Assembly (NCBI GenBank): GCA_964541605.1
Contig: CAZIQY010000048.1
Coordinates: 1 to 20,622 of the forward strand
Length of the DNA stretch: 20,622 bases
Origin: CAZIQY01 sp964541605
GTDB lineage: Bacteria; Desulfobacterota; Syntrophia; Syntrophales; UBA2185
Reading direction: 5' to 3'
Below are positions 14,966 through 20,622 of the stretch, one piece after another. Positions within the stretch are counted from its first letter, which is position 1; each line of letters starts with the position of its first letter. Under the pieces are notes generated by a model, which had not been told where the DNA came from, searched no databases, and saw only the letters and a list, made by a program, of their open reading frames with translations. The position numbers and the translations under genes were made by a program.

Positions 14966-15505
14966 ATGGCTCAGAAGTCTCGGGATACACGCAAGGCAAA
15001 AGTCATCGAAGTATTGAACAAGGCTCGTGCCATGGAACTGCAGGCGATTCATCAGTATATGAACCAGCACTACAACCTCGACGACATGGATTATGGTGAA
15101 CTGGCGGCAAACCTGAAACTCATCGCCATTGATGAAATGCGGCATGCGGAAATGTTTGCGGAACGCATCAAGGAACTGGGAGGAGAGCCTGTGACGGAGC
15201 CTGCGGGCAAGGTTGTGAAGGGGCAGAAAGTGGAAGCGATCTTTCCCTTCGATGCGGGACTTGAAGATGACACGATGGATGTTTACAACCAGTTCGTTCT
15301 TGTCAGTAGAGAAAACGGCGACAGCACCACCATGAAGCTTTTTGAAACCATCATCGACGAGGAACAGACACACTTCAACTATTTCGACAATGTGAACGAT
15401 CACATCAAGAAACTGGGGGCATCCTACCTCGCCCGTATTGCCGGAACACCTGCCGACGCGGGTCCCCCTTCCAAGGGCTTTGTTGCCGGCGGAGGAAATG
15501 CATAA
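14966..15505 (+). CDS. bfr: Bacterioferritin, Desulfovibrio type
   Basis: Iron-storage and detoxifying 24-mer subunit, 179 aa, cytoplasmic. It closely resembles the Desulfovibrio bacterioferritin as I remember it (KVIEVLNKARAMEL, HQYMNQHY, LDDMDYGELAANLKLIAIDEMRHAE, tail IAGTP). Ferroxidase ligands are Glu24, Glu57-x-x-His60, Glu133-x-x-His136; Met58 is the expected haem ligand. The fourth carboxylate is Asp105 (TMDVYNQF) where the Desulfovibrio protein has Glu, a conservative but shortened ligand. AGGAGGTGGG lies just before ATG 14966. It is transcribed away from the zinc operon, sharing the 195-bp divergent region. No rubredoxin gene is adjacent, unlike in Desulfovibrio. Confidence 0.93.
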   Translation: MAQKSRDTRKAKVIEVLNKARAMELQAIHQYMNQHYNLDDMDYGELAANLKLIAIDEMRHAEMFAERIKELGGEPVTEPAGKVVKGQKVEAIFPFDAGLEDDTMDVYNQFVLVSRENGDSTTMKLFETIIDEEQTHFNYFDNVNDHIKKLGASYLARIAGTPADAGPPSKGFVAGGGNA

Positions 15506-15567
15506 GCGGTCTCAAGACGAGGCACGCCGGCATAAAGGGAATACTGTACTGATGGAATGGGAATCCA

Positions 15568-16428
15568 TTGATACCTGAATTGCGCACTGAAAATCTCGAT
15601 GGTGTTGACCTGCCGTATCTTTCATATGATGGCCGGGGGATGCCGCTGATCCTCCTCCATGCCACAGGCTTTTTGGCCGCACTGTGGCATCCCGTTGCCA
15701 GAGCGCTGTCGCCCATGTACCGCATCATTGCACCGCATATTGTTGACTATCGTCCGGCCGATCCTGAAAAAGGCGGCCTCTCATGGATCGCCATAGCCAG
15801 GGATATCGCCGCTTTTTGCGAAAAGACCCATATCAAAAATCCGTACCTGGTCGGTCACTCCATGGGGGGAACGGTTTTAGCGCTCGCCGTTGCCCTGTAC
15901 GGTCTGGATGCAAAAGCCATGATTCTGATAGAGCCCATATTTTTAACGCCGGAATTTTATCGTCTTCGCATGAAAGTTGAAGACCATCCCCTGGCGTCAA
16001 AAGCCATACGGCGTAAAAATCACTGGCAGGATGCATCAGAGGCCGTGGAGTACCTTAAATCGCGAGCGCTTTTCAATAACTGGGATGAAAAGGTTTTAAA
16101 ACTTTACATCGATTACGGTATGACGGACAACGATAACGGAGGTCTGCAACTGGTCTGTTCACCGAGGACGGAAGCCGCTCTGTTTATGGGAGGCGTGCAG
16201 TTTGATCCATGGCCGCATCTTCCGAAGGTCACATGCCCTGTTTTGATCGTGGAGGGCGAAGAAAGCGAAAACAAACATTTCGTAGATATTCAGAAAGTCG
16301 TTGCCACATTTCCCGATGCTTCTTATAGAATGGTGCCGGGCGCCGGCCACCTGATTCCGATGGAGAAGCCGGGAGAGATCGCCGCCATCATCAAGGAATT
16401 TTTAAATGTGAAAAAAATTGTATCGTAA
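15568..16428 (+). CDS. Alpha/beta hydrolase
   Basis: A 286-aa soluble hydrolase of unknown substrate. The fold markers are LILLHATGF (oxyanion-hole region) near residue 28, the nucleophile elbow GHSMGG with Ser98, and the C-terminal GAGHLIPMEKP with His261; the acid is probably in LIVEGEES near 230. Dienelactone, lactone, ester or meta-cleavage-type substrates are all possible. The only usable start is TTG 15568, with a weak GGGA upstream; residues 5-20 are homologous-looking, so the start is near this point. It follows bfr by 62 bp and may be co-transcribed, although no functional link is clear. Confidence 0.88.
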   Translation: MIPELRTENLDGVDLPYLSYDGRGMPLILLHATGFLAALWHPVARALSPMYRIIAPHIVDYRPADPEKGGLSWIAIARDIAAFCEKTHIKNPYLVGHSMGGTVLALAVALYGLDAKAMILIEPIFLTPEFYRLRMKVEDHPLASKAIRRKNHWQDASEAVEYLKSRALFNNWDEKVLKLYIDYGMTDNDNGGLQLVCSPRTEAALFMGGVQFDPWPHLPKVTCPVLIVEGEESENKHFVDIQKVVATFPDASYRMVPGAGHLIPMEKPGEIAAIIKEFLNVKKIVS

Positions 16429-16430
16429 CT

Positions 16431-16464
16431 TGAAAATTCGCTTTTTTTCGTGTACAAATTTTCA
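16431..16464. promoter_or_regulatory. Inverted repeat upstream of the desulforedoxin-like gene
   Basis: TGAAAATT (16431-16438) and AATTTTCA (16457-16464) form a perfect 8-bp inverted repeat spaced by 18 bases that include seven T. It sits directly after the hydrolase stop and about 55 bp before the next ATG. It could be an operator or a weak terminator; neither is proven. Confidence 0.3.
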
Positions 16465-16520
16465 CATGTGGTTACTGTGTTCAGCACGATGGATTAACTC
16501 TTTAGAGGAGGGAGATGGGC

Positions 16521-16847
16521 ATGGCAAAGTTTAAAGAAGGGGATTATTTGACGTGTGAGGTATGCGGTCTTGTGGTTATTGTCGATGAGGCGTGCGGATG
16601 TGCCGTGGGTGAAATCATTTGCTGCAAGGACCGGCCGATGGTAAAGGGGAAAGCAGCTGCCGCCAAAGCAAAGAAGAAAGAAGCCGTAAAACCGGCCGCC
16701 AAGTCAGTCGCGAAACCGGCTGCGGCCAAAGCGGTGAAAGCCAAAGCAGTGAAAGCCAAAGCGGCTGCTCCTGCCAAGACAGCCAAACCGGCCGCCAAAG
16801 CGAAAAAGGCGCCTGCAAAGAAACCTGCAGCAAAAGCCAAGAAGTGA
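16521..16847 (+). CDS. Desulforedoxin-like protein with histone H1-like Lys/Ala/Pro-rich tail
   Basis: A 108-aa protein in two very different parts. Residues about 6-40 have CEVC (Cys12, Cys15), an inner CGC (Cys25, Cys27) and CC (Cys34, Cys35); the CxxC...CC pattern matches the desulforedoxin iron site, as also found at the N terminus of desulfoferrodoxin. From about residue 44 to the end the protein is almost only Lys, Ala and Pro in AAKAKK/AKPA repeats, like histone H1 or bacterial AKP-rich DNA-binding tails, so it is strongly basic. A redox or metal-sensing head tethered to nucleic acid is an inference. ATG 16521 was chosen over ATG 16515 because AGGAGG at 16506-16511 is nine bases from it. 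Confidence 0.78.
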   Translation: MAKFKEGDYLTCEVCGLVVIVDEACGCAVGEIICCKDRPMVKGKAAAAKAKKKEAVKPAAKSVAKPAAAKAVKAKAVKAKAAAPAKTAKPAAKAKKAPAKKPAAKAKK

Positions 16848-16885
16848 TGATGGCTTGTGCATACATGGTAATCACGGGTTATTTT

Positions 16886-16917
16886 GACGGTCCTCGTCTC
16901 TTGTAAAGAGACCCGTC
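16886..16917. terminator. Imperfect hairpin after the desulforedoxin-like gene
   Basis: GACGG (16886-16890) pairs with CCGTC (16913-16917), and inside it GTCTCTT pairs with AAGAGAC around a GTA loop, with a five-base bulge on one side. It lies between converging genes. No T run follows in either direction, so termination is only possible, not evident. Confidence 0.3.
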
Positions 16918-17029
16918 TACAGGGTGTGTCTTCCCGGCAAGAAAATGGTTGAAAGTGCGGCATGCGGGATGCCGCTGTTGTTCATGCGCATGAGAGACGG
17001 GGTTACGTTTTTCTTGTATCGCGTATTTA

Positions 17030-17323
17030 TCAAGCGATCCAGTCTTCAAGCAAGGATTGCCGTTTCACCGGTTCGAATTCAGAGAACCGGTATGTCGCCA
17101 ACCCTTTTTTCTGGTAGGGATCGTTCGTGAAGAATTGCCGGATGTCTTCCACCGAAGGCGCCCGCGCAATAACAATGCCGCCGGTTTTCGGGACCTGCGG
17201 CCCGGAACAGAGGAGCCAGCCCTTATCGTAGCCGGTTTGCAGAAAGTTTCGATGTTCGGGCACCGTATCCGCAAGCTTTTCAAAAGGGACGGAGTAGCTG
17301 ATTTCGACAACAAAATGCTTCAT
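17030..17323 (-). CDS. YciI family protein
   Basis: A 97-aa protein of the YciI/YCII fold (dimeric ferredoxin-like alpha+beta). Family traits are the opening strand MKHFVVEISYSVP, the helix with HRNFLQTGYDKGWLL, the strand GGIVIARAPSVED and NDPYQKKGLATYRFSEF near the C terminus. The fold has a conserved His-Asp pair suggested to be catalytic; here His24 and Asp68 are candidates. The reaction is unknown. A GGAGAAG ribosome binding site lies before ATG 17323. A TTGACG on the minus strand about 75 bases upstream may be its -35 box, without a convincing -10. It is the last core-like gene before the AT-rich island. Confidence 0.85.
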   Translation of the reverse strand: MKHFVVEISYSVPFEKLADTVPEHRNFLQTGYDKGWLLCSGPQVPKTGGIVIARAPSVEDIRQFFTNDPYQKKGLATYRFSEFEPVKRQSLLEDWIA

Positions 17324-17735
17324 AATTTCTTCTCCTTGTAGGTTGTCTTTCCTGATATCCTCAGGGTGGGGTTTCTACCATCTTTCGGACATTTTCGTCA
17401 ACCATCAAACATCACATCACGTGTTTGCGTGATCTCGTCAGACAGGATGTCTTCATATGATCAATGCAATGGTTATTGATTCCCATATGCACTCTGATAA
17501 CTCATTAAATTCACAAATAAAAAGACAAAAGAACGTCAAGGAATATCAAAGGATAGCCAGACAAGTATTGTATTTACTTTTATCGTTTTTGAGGTTTCTT
17601 TTTAACACTATGGTCAAAAAGTAGTCAAAAATTTCAGGATTGAAGGGGATAGGTTGACGAACCGAAAACCGGACATATCCCACCGGCTGCCTCTTCAATA
17701 AAAAAACCACCTGGGATGATTGCGAGGGATAGGCA
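17324..17735. other. Intergenic stretch at the core/island boundary
   Basis: No gene was found in these 412 bp. It holds an inverted repeat ATCACG-tgtttg-CGTGAT (17416-17433) and a tandem pair GTCAAAAA at 17613-17620 and 17624-17631 (11-base period, one helical turn). Base composition turns AT-rich from about 17460. These short repeats might be attachment-site or protein-binding sequences of the island; no second copy is visible in the window, so no attachment site can be claimed. Confidence 0.4.
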
Positions 17736-18518
17736 ATGTATCAAATCGCCCTTAATGAATTTAAGAAAGAAGCATGCCTCAGTGACGTCCCTGATTTTCA
17801 AAATAAGGACGCAGCACGCCTCTTTTTTGAGGATGCCTTAAGAGAGGGCGACCGGGACAAACTGCGCCGGTATCAAGACGTGTTGGGTGCGCGATGGTTC
17901 GCAAGGACTGTCGGAGAAGAAAAACTAAGACAGTGCCTTAAACATGCAAAGTATCTGGCCGGAAGCTGTCCCGAAAAATACGCACTGATATTGAGGGCGC
18001 TTTTCAATCACATCGAGATGGTCAATCCTTTGCTAAAAGGCGAAAAATACCGCAAGGGACTTTACGAGCCATTGCGTAAAAGGGAAGAGCGACGCCTTGC
18101 AAAGGAAAAGAAGGACTACCTGGTAGAAATCCGTAAAGCAATAAATACCCTGAAGACCCTTGATCCTGATCTGTCCAAGTTTGATGAAGCGTACCTGTGG
18201 GAACTCGCACAAGAGAAAGAGTTTGAACCTTCACAAACCCTCTACCAACTTCGGCAAATGTCCGAATACGGCATGATTGCGGCACAACCTTACAAAAGGG
18301 AAAACCCCAAGGGAGATGAAAGTATCCGTCTTTTCATTTACGCAATTTATGACCTTCTCAACAGAAATAAATCGAAATTGACAGACAATGCAATATGCTT
18401 CCGCCTTGCTTCCCTACTGACAATCACAATGGGCAAAGAGTACAGCCGTCAGGCTGTTCAGGGAATCCTTAGTCGAAGGCCGCCCCCCCCACCCGAAATA
18501 CTCACATCCGAAAAATAA
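17736..18518 (+). CDS. Uncharacterised island protein, mostly helical
   Basis: I do not recognise this 260-aa protein. It is rich in charged residues and looks mainly alpha-helical and soluble, with no signal peptide or membrane segment. Residues about 105-140 are strongly basic (KYRKGLYEPLRKREERRLAKEKKDY split by acids) and may form a coiled coil or nucleic-acid-binding helix. Near the C terminus SRRPPPPPE is a proline run encoded by a C8 tract at 18483-18490. GAGGGA six bases before ATG 17736 supports the start. It is the first gene of the plus-strand island set and could belong to a prophage or conjugative element. Confidence 0.7.
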   Translation: MYQIALNEFKKEACLSDVPDFQNKDAARLFFEDALREGDRDKLRRYQDVLGARWFARTVGEEKLRQCLKHAKYLAGSCPEKYALILRALFNHIEMVNPLLKGEKYRKGLYEPLRKREERRLAKEKKDYLVEIRKAINTLKTLDPDLSKFDEAYLWELAQEKEFEPSQTLYQLRQMSEYGMIAAQPYKRENPKGDESIRLFIYAIYDLLNRNKSKLTDNAICFRLASLLTITMGKEYSRQAVQGILSRRPPPPPEILTSEK

Positions 18519-18583
18519 CTATCCTGCCCATTTCATCAGCTTGAACAGACATTTCAAGAAGTGCAACTTTTCTATATCATCTT

Positions 18584-18609
18584 TTTATGCAACCCAATAG
18601 TTGCATAAA
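18584..18609. promoter_or_regulatory. 26-bp inverted repeat, probable operator
   Basis: TTTATGCAAC (18584-18593) and GTTGCATAAA (18600-18609) form a perfect 10-bp inverted repeat around CCAATA. A further half-site TGCAAC is at 18562-18567. It lies about 25 bp upstream of the -35 box of the excisionase-like gene. It could also form an RNA hairpin, but it precedes the promoter and so fits a regulator-binding site better. Confidence 0.5.
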
Positions 18610-18634
18610 TATCTAATATCATTTATTATTTACC

Positions 18635-18664
18635 TTGACGCTTTTAATCGGTGTCGAGTATACT
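18635..18664 (+). promoter_or_regulatory. Promoter of the HTH/excisionase-like gene cluster
   Basis: TTGACG (18635-18640) and TATACT (18659-18664) are separated by 18 bases: a good sigma-70-type promoter. Transcription should start near 18671, leaving a leader of about 60 bases before the ATG at 18734. Confidence 0.65.
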
Positions 18665-18698
18665 TGAGCCGTCTTTCACGGAATTATCTGTGGAAGCG

Positions 18699-18719
18699 GC
18701 CTTTAAGGCGATCTTTTTT
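18699..18719 (+). terminator. Leader hairpin followed by U run, possible attenuator
   Basis: GCCTT-T-AAGGC (18699-18709) followed by GATC and six T (18714-18719) looks like a small intrinsic terminator. It lies in the leader, directly before the GGAGG of the HTH gene, so it could attenuate transcription or mask the ribosome binding site. The loop is very tight, so its strength is uncertain. Confidence 0.35.
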
Positions 18720-18733
18720 AGGAGGTTTGAGCA

Positions 18734-18919
18734 ATGGAGAATCAGGAACTTTTAACGATTCAGGAAATGGCTGCAAGGCTTAAAGTACCCCTAAGCTGGC
18801 TTTATAGCCGGACGCGGATCAAGGACAGCGACTTTCCCGTGATCCGGGTTGGCAAGTATTGTCGTTTTGACGCTGAGCGTGTCATGGCATGGATCAAAGG
18901 GAAGAATGAATCCGCATAG
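18734..18919 (+). CDS. AlpA/excisionase-type helix-turn-helix protein
   Basis: A 61-aa MerR-like winged helix-turn-helix (HTH_17) protein. The pattern LLTIQEMAARLKVPLSWLYSRT is the helix-turn-helix, followed by the wing FPVIRVGKYCRFDAERVMAWIKG that closes this family. Such proteins act as excisionases or as AlpA-type activators of integrase genes in prophages and integrative elements. GGAGG at 18721-18725, eight bases before ATG 18734, sets the start. It has its own promoter and operator-like repeat. No integrase is visible nearby. The next gene starts inside its 3' end (ATG 18906), so the two are coupled. Confidence 0.85.
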   Translation: MENQELLTIQEMAARLKVPLSWLYSRTRIKDSDFPVIRVGKYCRFDAERVMAWIKGKNESA

Positions 18920-19259
18920 ATCACCGCAGCAGACCATACGAGCCTATTGCCATTATTGCGTTCAAAGCAGATCGGATGCAGATGTTGAGAACTGCACCGG
19001 GCATATTGTCCATGCAACGGGAAAGCGTTGTCCCCTTTACGAGTACAGGATGGGCAAGAAAAGGCCATCGGTTAAGGTTATGCGCCAGTTCTGTCTTGAC
19101 TGCATGGGTGGCAATATTGCCCTTGTCCGGGAATGTGAAACGGAAGATTGCTTGATTCATCATTTTCGGTTTGGGAAAAATCCGGCGAGGATCGGAACAG
19201 GCGCAAGCAGGGAACGGATGATTGAAATTTCCCGAAAAAGAATGGCAGTGAGCCGTTAA
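18906..19259 (+). CDS. Cys-rich island protein with duplicated zinc-binding-like motifs
   Basis: A 117-aa protein of a type I associate with phages and integrative elements, of unknown function. Eleven cysteines are arranged in repeating units: CHYC, then C...CPLYEYRMGK, then CLDC with MGG, then C..DCLIHHFRFGKNP. The two units ending in Y/F-R-M/F-G-K look like an internal duplication, and four cysteine pairs could bind two zinc ions. This suggests a compact nucleic-acid-binding protein. ATG 18906 overlaps the end of the HTH gene and has GGGAAG just upstream; the longer frame to 18849 lies inside the HTH gene and is rejected. Confidence 0.75.
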   Translation: MNPHRSPQQTIRAYCHYCVQSRSDADVENCTGHIVHATGKRCPLYEYRMGKKRPSVKVMRQFCLDCMGGNIALVRECETEDCLIHHFRFGKNPARIGTGASRERMIEISRKRMAVSR

Positions 19260-19304
19260 AAAGGCGTCTATTTTTGAAGATCAGCTACCGGCTAAGGGTT
19301 AACT

Positions 19305-19898
19305 ATGGAAAAGCAGAAATTCAAGATCAATAATAAGATCATGATCGAGCCTGATATGTTCTATTCTGAGGCATTCATGGGTTTGTCTGCTTCAGCAATT
19401 AGAACCCTGCTTAGATGCCTTCAAAAACGCAAATTTGGAAAAGAGAAAGTACATGGGAAAAAGCGCACTGTTTATTATAATGACGAGTTTATCTTTCCGT
19501 ATTCCGAAGCAGCTTTTCTGAAAATTGGAACTACACAGTACTGGAAGAATATCATTACTTTGGTCGAGAGAGGATTTCTTGACGTTATCCATCAAGGCGG
19601 GTGGTATCAGAAAAACGAAAAAGAAAAGGATTACTCTGTTTATAAACTTTCTGAACGATGGAAAAAATACGGGACACCGAGTTTTCAGAGGATAGAAAAG
19701 CCGAAAGTTTTGCAGGCTGACTTCTATGTGCAGAGCAATATCAGGAAGAAAAAAACAAAAGCAACTTCACAAAAGCGAAGTGGACACCTTTACGAAAGTG
19801 AAGTTGATAGGGCAAAACATGACATTGACCGTCTTCACGAAAGTGAAGTGAAAGGAAGAACACTAAAAGCTGATAGAAGCCTTGTTAGCGTTATATGA
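19305..19898 (+). CDS. Probable winged-helix replication-initiator-like protein of a mobile element
   Basis: A 197-aa basic protein. Residues about 20-120 look like a winged-helix domain of replication/initiation type (FYSEAFMGLSASAIRTLL, IFPYSEAAF, TTQYWKNIITLVERGFLDVI, then YKLSERWKKYGTP). Residues 145-160 are very basic (IRKKKTKATSQKRS), and residues 162-182 contain LYESEV and LHESEV. The DNA encoding this tail contains hairpin repeats (19765-19848). AAGGG lies six bases before ATG 19305. Replication initiation is an inference from the domain pattern and the repeats; a transcriptional regulator is the main alternative. Confidence 0.6.
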   Translation: MEKQKFKINNKIMIEPDMFYSEAFMGLSASAIRTLLRCLQKRKFGKEKVHGKKRTVYYNDEFIFPYSEAAFLKIGTTQYWKNIITLVERGFLDVIHQGGWYQKNEKEKDYSVYKLSERWKKYGTPSFQRIEKPKVLQADFYVQSNIRKKKTKATSQKRSGHLYESEVDRAKHDIDRLHESEVKGRTLKADRSLVSVI

Positions 19899-19955
19899 AA
19901 GACGTTTTTTCAATACGCGTGCATTTTATCCTGGCACCCTTTCACTTTAGTGAAG
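19765..19955. repeat. Four dyad-symmetric repeats, CTTCAC-NNNN-GTGAAG type
   Basis: Copies: 19765-19780 (one mismatch in the dyad), 19788-19803 (one G-T pair), 19833-19848 (perfect, GAAA loop) and 19940-19955 (loop TTTA, one outer wobble). Three lie in the 3' part of the replication-like gene and one beyond its stop. Start-to-start distances are 23, 45 and 107 bases. Copy 1 is read in a different frame from copies 2 and 3, so the conserved thing is the DNA or RNA, not the peptide. Candidate iterons or an origin. Confidence 0.7.
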
Positions 19956-19999
19956 AATAAATAATATATCCATGTGTATGTATGAAATTGATAACAAGA

Positions 20000-20040
20000 A
20001 CATTCTTAAAAAACCCCTTATGATTTAGGCAAAAGAATGT
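20000..20040. promoter_or_regulatory. Inverted repeat directly before the MGGYGSG gene
   Basis: ACATTCTT (20000-20007) and AAGAATGT (20033-20040) are perfect inverted repeats flanking 25 bases. The right arm ends at the base before ATG 20041 and replaces any normal Shine-Dalgarno sequence. It might limit translation or bind a regulator. Confidence 0.3.
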
Positions 20041-20469
20041 ATGGGCGGATATGGTTCCGGAATGTCCAGAAGTTACAAGAAATCAACAGCGGATGATTGT
20101 CTCCAACTTGATTCTAATAATTTTGCTCGATGTGGTTCTTTCAAATTGGGCATGAGATACGGAAATATTAAGTGGTCACAAGGCGAACACGAAATAGGGA
20201 CGTGCGGATATTGGTCTGATATCCGGGAAAGCGAAGCTTCTATTTCTTTTCTATATAACGAGAGACATGTTCCTATAAGATTATCCTGGTATGCACCCGG
20301 TTTTGGAGGCCGAAGGTATTTTTTTCTTTGTCCTGTTTGCGGTCGCCGGACGAGAACTCTCTTTTTCAATCAGGCAGCAATCGCATGTCGGATATGCCAC
20401 GATCTTACTTACGAGAGCTGCAACAAGAGTCATCACTTTGATAGCCTGTATAAGAGAATGGTGGAGTGA
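20041..20469 (+). CDS. MGGYGSG-type zinc-ribbon protein of mobile elements, probably 3'-truncated by an IS
   Basis: A 142-aa protein of unknown function, of a family seen in transposons and genomic islands: it opens MGGYGSG, has a D-C-L-x-L-D motif near residue 19, a beta-rich middle, then GFGGRRYFFLCPVC with a zinc ribbon (Cys97, Cys100, Cys116, Cys119) and DLTYESC. Family members that I recall run on after the SLYKRM segment; here the frame stops at TGA 20467-20469, which is also the first three bases of the putative IS end. The original C terminus is therefore probably lost. No ribosome binding site is visible, but the conserved opening supports ATG 20041. Confidence 0.72.
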   Translation: MGGYGSGMSRSYKKSTADDCLQLDSNNFARCGSFKLGMRYGNIKWSQGEHEIGTCGYWSDIRESEASISFLYNERHVPIRLSWYAPGFGGRRYFFLCPVCGRRTRTLFFNQAAIACRICHDLTYESCNKSHHFDSLYKRMVE

Positions 20470-20622
20470 ACCCCATCGATTGCACAAAATATGATAGAGT
20501 ATTAGACAGGATCATTACCCGGTAGAGGGGTAGAAAGGATCATGTCATGAATTATAGAAGGTTCACTCAGGATTTTAAAAGATCAGTTATAGAGCAGTTG
20601 CTCAGTGAAACAGTTAGGCCTG
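20467..20622 (+). mobile_element. Left end of an IS3-family-like insertion sequence (runs off the window)
   Basis: TGAACCCC at 20467 begins a segment resembling the terminal repeats of some IS3 elements (TGAAC followed by C-rich, then TTG.ACA). Eighty bases on starts a transposase-orfA-like gene. The element continues past the window, so the right end and target duplication cannot be seen. Family is inferred from the first 25 residues of the transposase and the TG end. Confidence 0.55.
20547..20622 (+). CDS. IS3-type transposase OrfA (Transposase_8), 5' fragment
   Basis: From ATG 20547 the frame stays open to the window end (25 residues). It reads like the start of an IS3/IS911-type OrfA helix-turn-helix protein: R-R-F-T-Q-D-F-K, then VIEQLLSETVRP, the pattern that in full proteins leads into a helix-turn-helix. 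AAAGGA precedes the ATG by about eight bases. In such elements OrfA and OrfB are joined by programmed frameshifting; OrfB would lie beyond the window. Confidence 0.65.
   Translation, partial: MNYRRFTQDFKRSVIEQLLSETVRP

Noticed and set aside
16544..16963. Ala/Phe-rich minus-strand frame that looks like a membrane protein
   Set aside because: It is the antisense of the Lys/Ala repeat tail of the desulforedoxin-like gene.
17416..17631. Attachment site of the island
   Set aside because: Short inverted and tandem repeats are present, but no second copy, tRNA target or integrase was found in the window.
18483..18490. C8 tract as a third frameshifting homopolymer
   Set aside because: The frame is intact across it (polyproline) and ends soon after; no sign of a broken gene.
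19765..19955. CRISPR-like array
   Set aside because: The repeats are short dyads with unequal spacing and lie within a gene; no cas genes are present.

Overview
The window looks like a chromosomal segment of an anaerobic bacterium, most likely a Desulfobacterota (former Deltaproteobacteria, Syntrophales-like) lineage. This is an inference from gene content: a Desulfovibrio-type bacterioferritin, a rubrerythrin-like diiron protein, a desulforedoxin-type metal site, an ADP-forming acyl-CoA synthetase, pyruvoyl-dependent arginine decarboxylase and a probable selenoprotein. No rRNA, tRNA or CRISPR array was seen.

Layout. Bases 1-414 are debris next to the end of an IS21-type insertion sequence: a small membrane ORF and a truncated methyltransferase. 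From 441 to 5501, on the minus strand, lie two blocks: elbB-truA, and a lipoprotein NlpC/P60 hydrolase translationally coupled to an acyl-CoA synthetase gene that is broken by one base in a run of nine G. From 5721 to 11944, on the plus strand, come a glutaredoxin-like gene whose annotated stop TGA is probably selenocysteine, a rubrerythrin-like gene, a terminator, an HtrA/Deg protease, a pyruvoyl arginine decarboxylase, a secreted protein-isoaspartate methyltransferase and a membrane spermidine-synthase-like protein. From 14770 back to 11962, on the minus strand, is a zinc-uptake operon (ribbon-helix-helix Cys-rich regulator, ZnuA, ZnuC, ZnuB) with a clear promoter overlapped by a palindrome. 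From 14966 to 17323 are bacterioferritin, an alpha/beta hydrolase, a desulforedoxin-like protein with a histone-like Lys/Ala tail, and a YciI protein.

From about 17.4 kb to the end the DNA becomes visibly more AT-rich and the genes look like a mobile island: an uncharacterised 260-aa protein, an AlpA/excisionase-type HTH protein behind a strong promoter and a long inverted repeat, a Cys-rich protein, a probable winged-helix replication protein carrying hairpin repeats inside and beyond its gene, and a zinc-ribbon protein that appears cut by an IS3-type element entering at 20467 and running off the window. No integrase is visible.

Functionally, the core part is dominated by oxidative-stress, metal and envelope functions: a Sec/Cys redox protein beside a rubrerythrin-like protein, envelope protein quality control (HtrA, secreted PCMT), iron storage, zinc acquisition and a desulforedoxin. 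The two most notable observations are the UGA-encoded C-terminal U-x-x-stop with a fitting SECIS hairpin (5925-5959), and the intragenic dyad repeats in the island replication-like gene (19765-19955), which resemble an origin placed inside an initiator gene.
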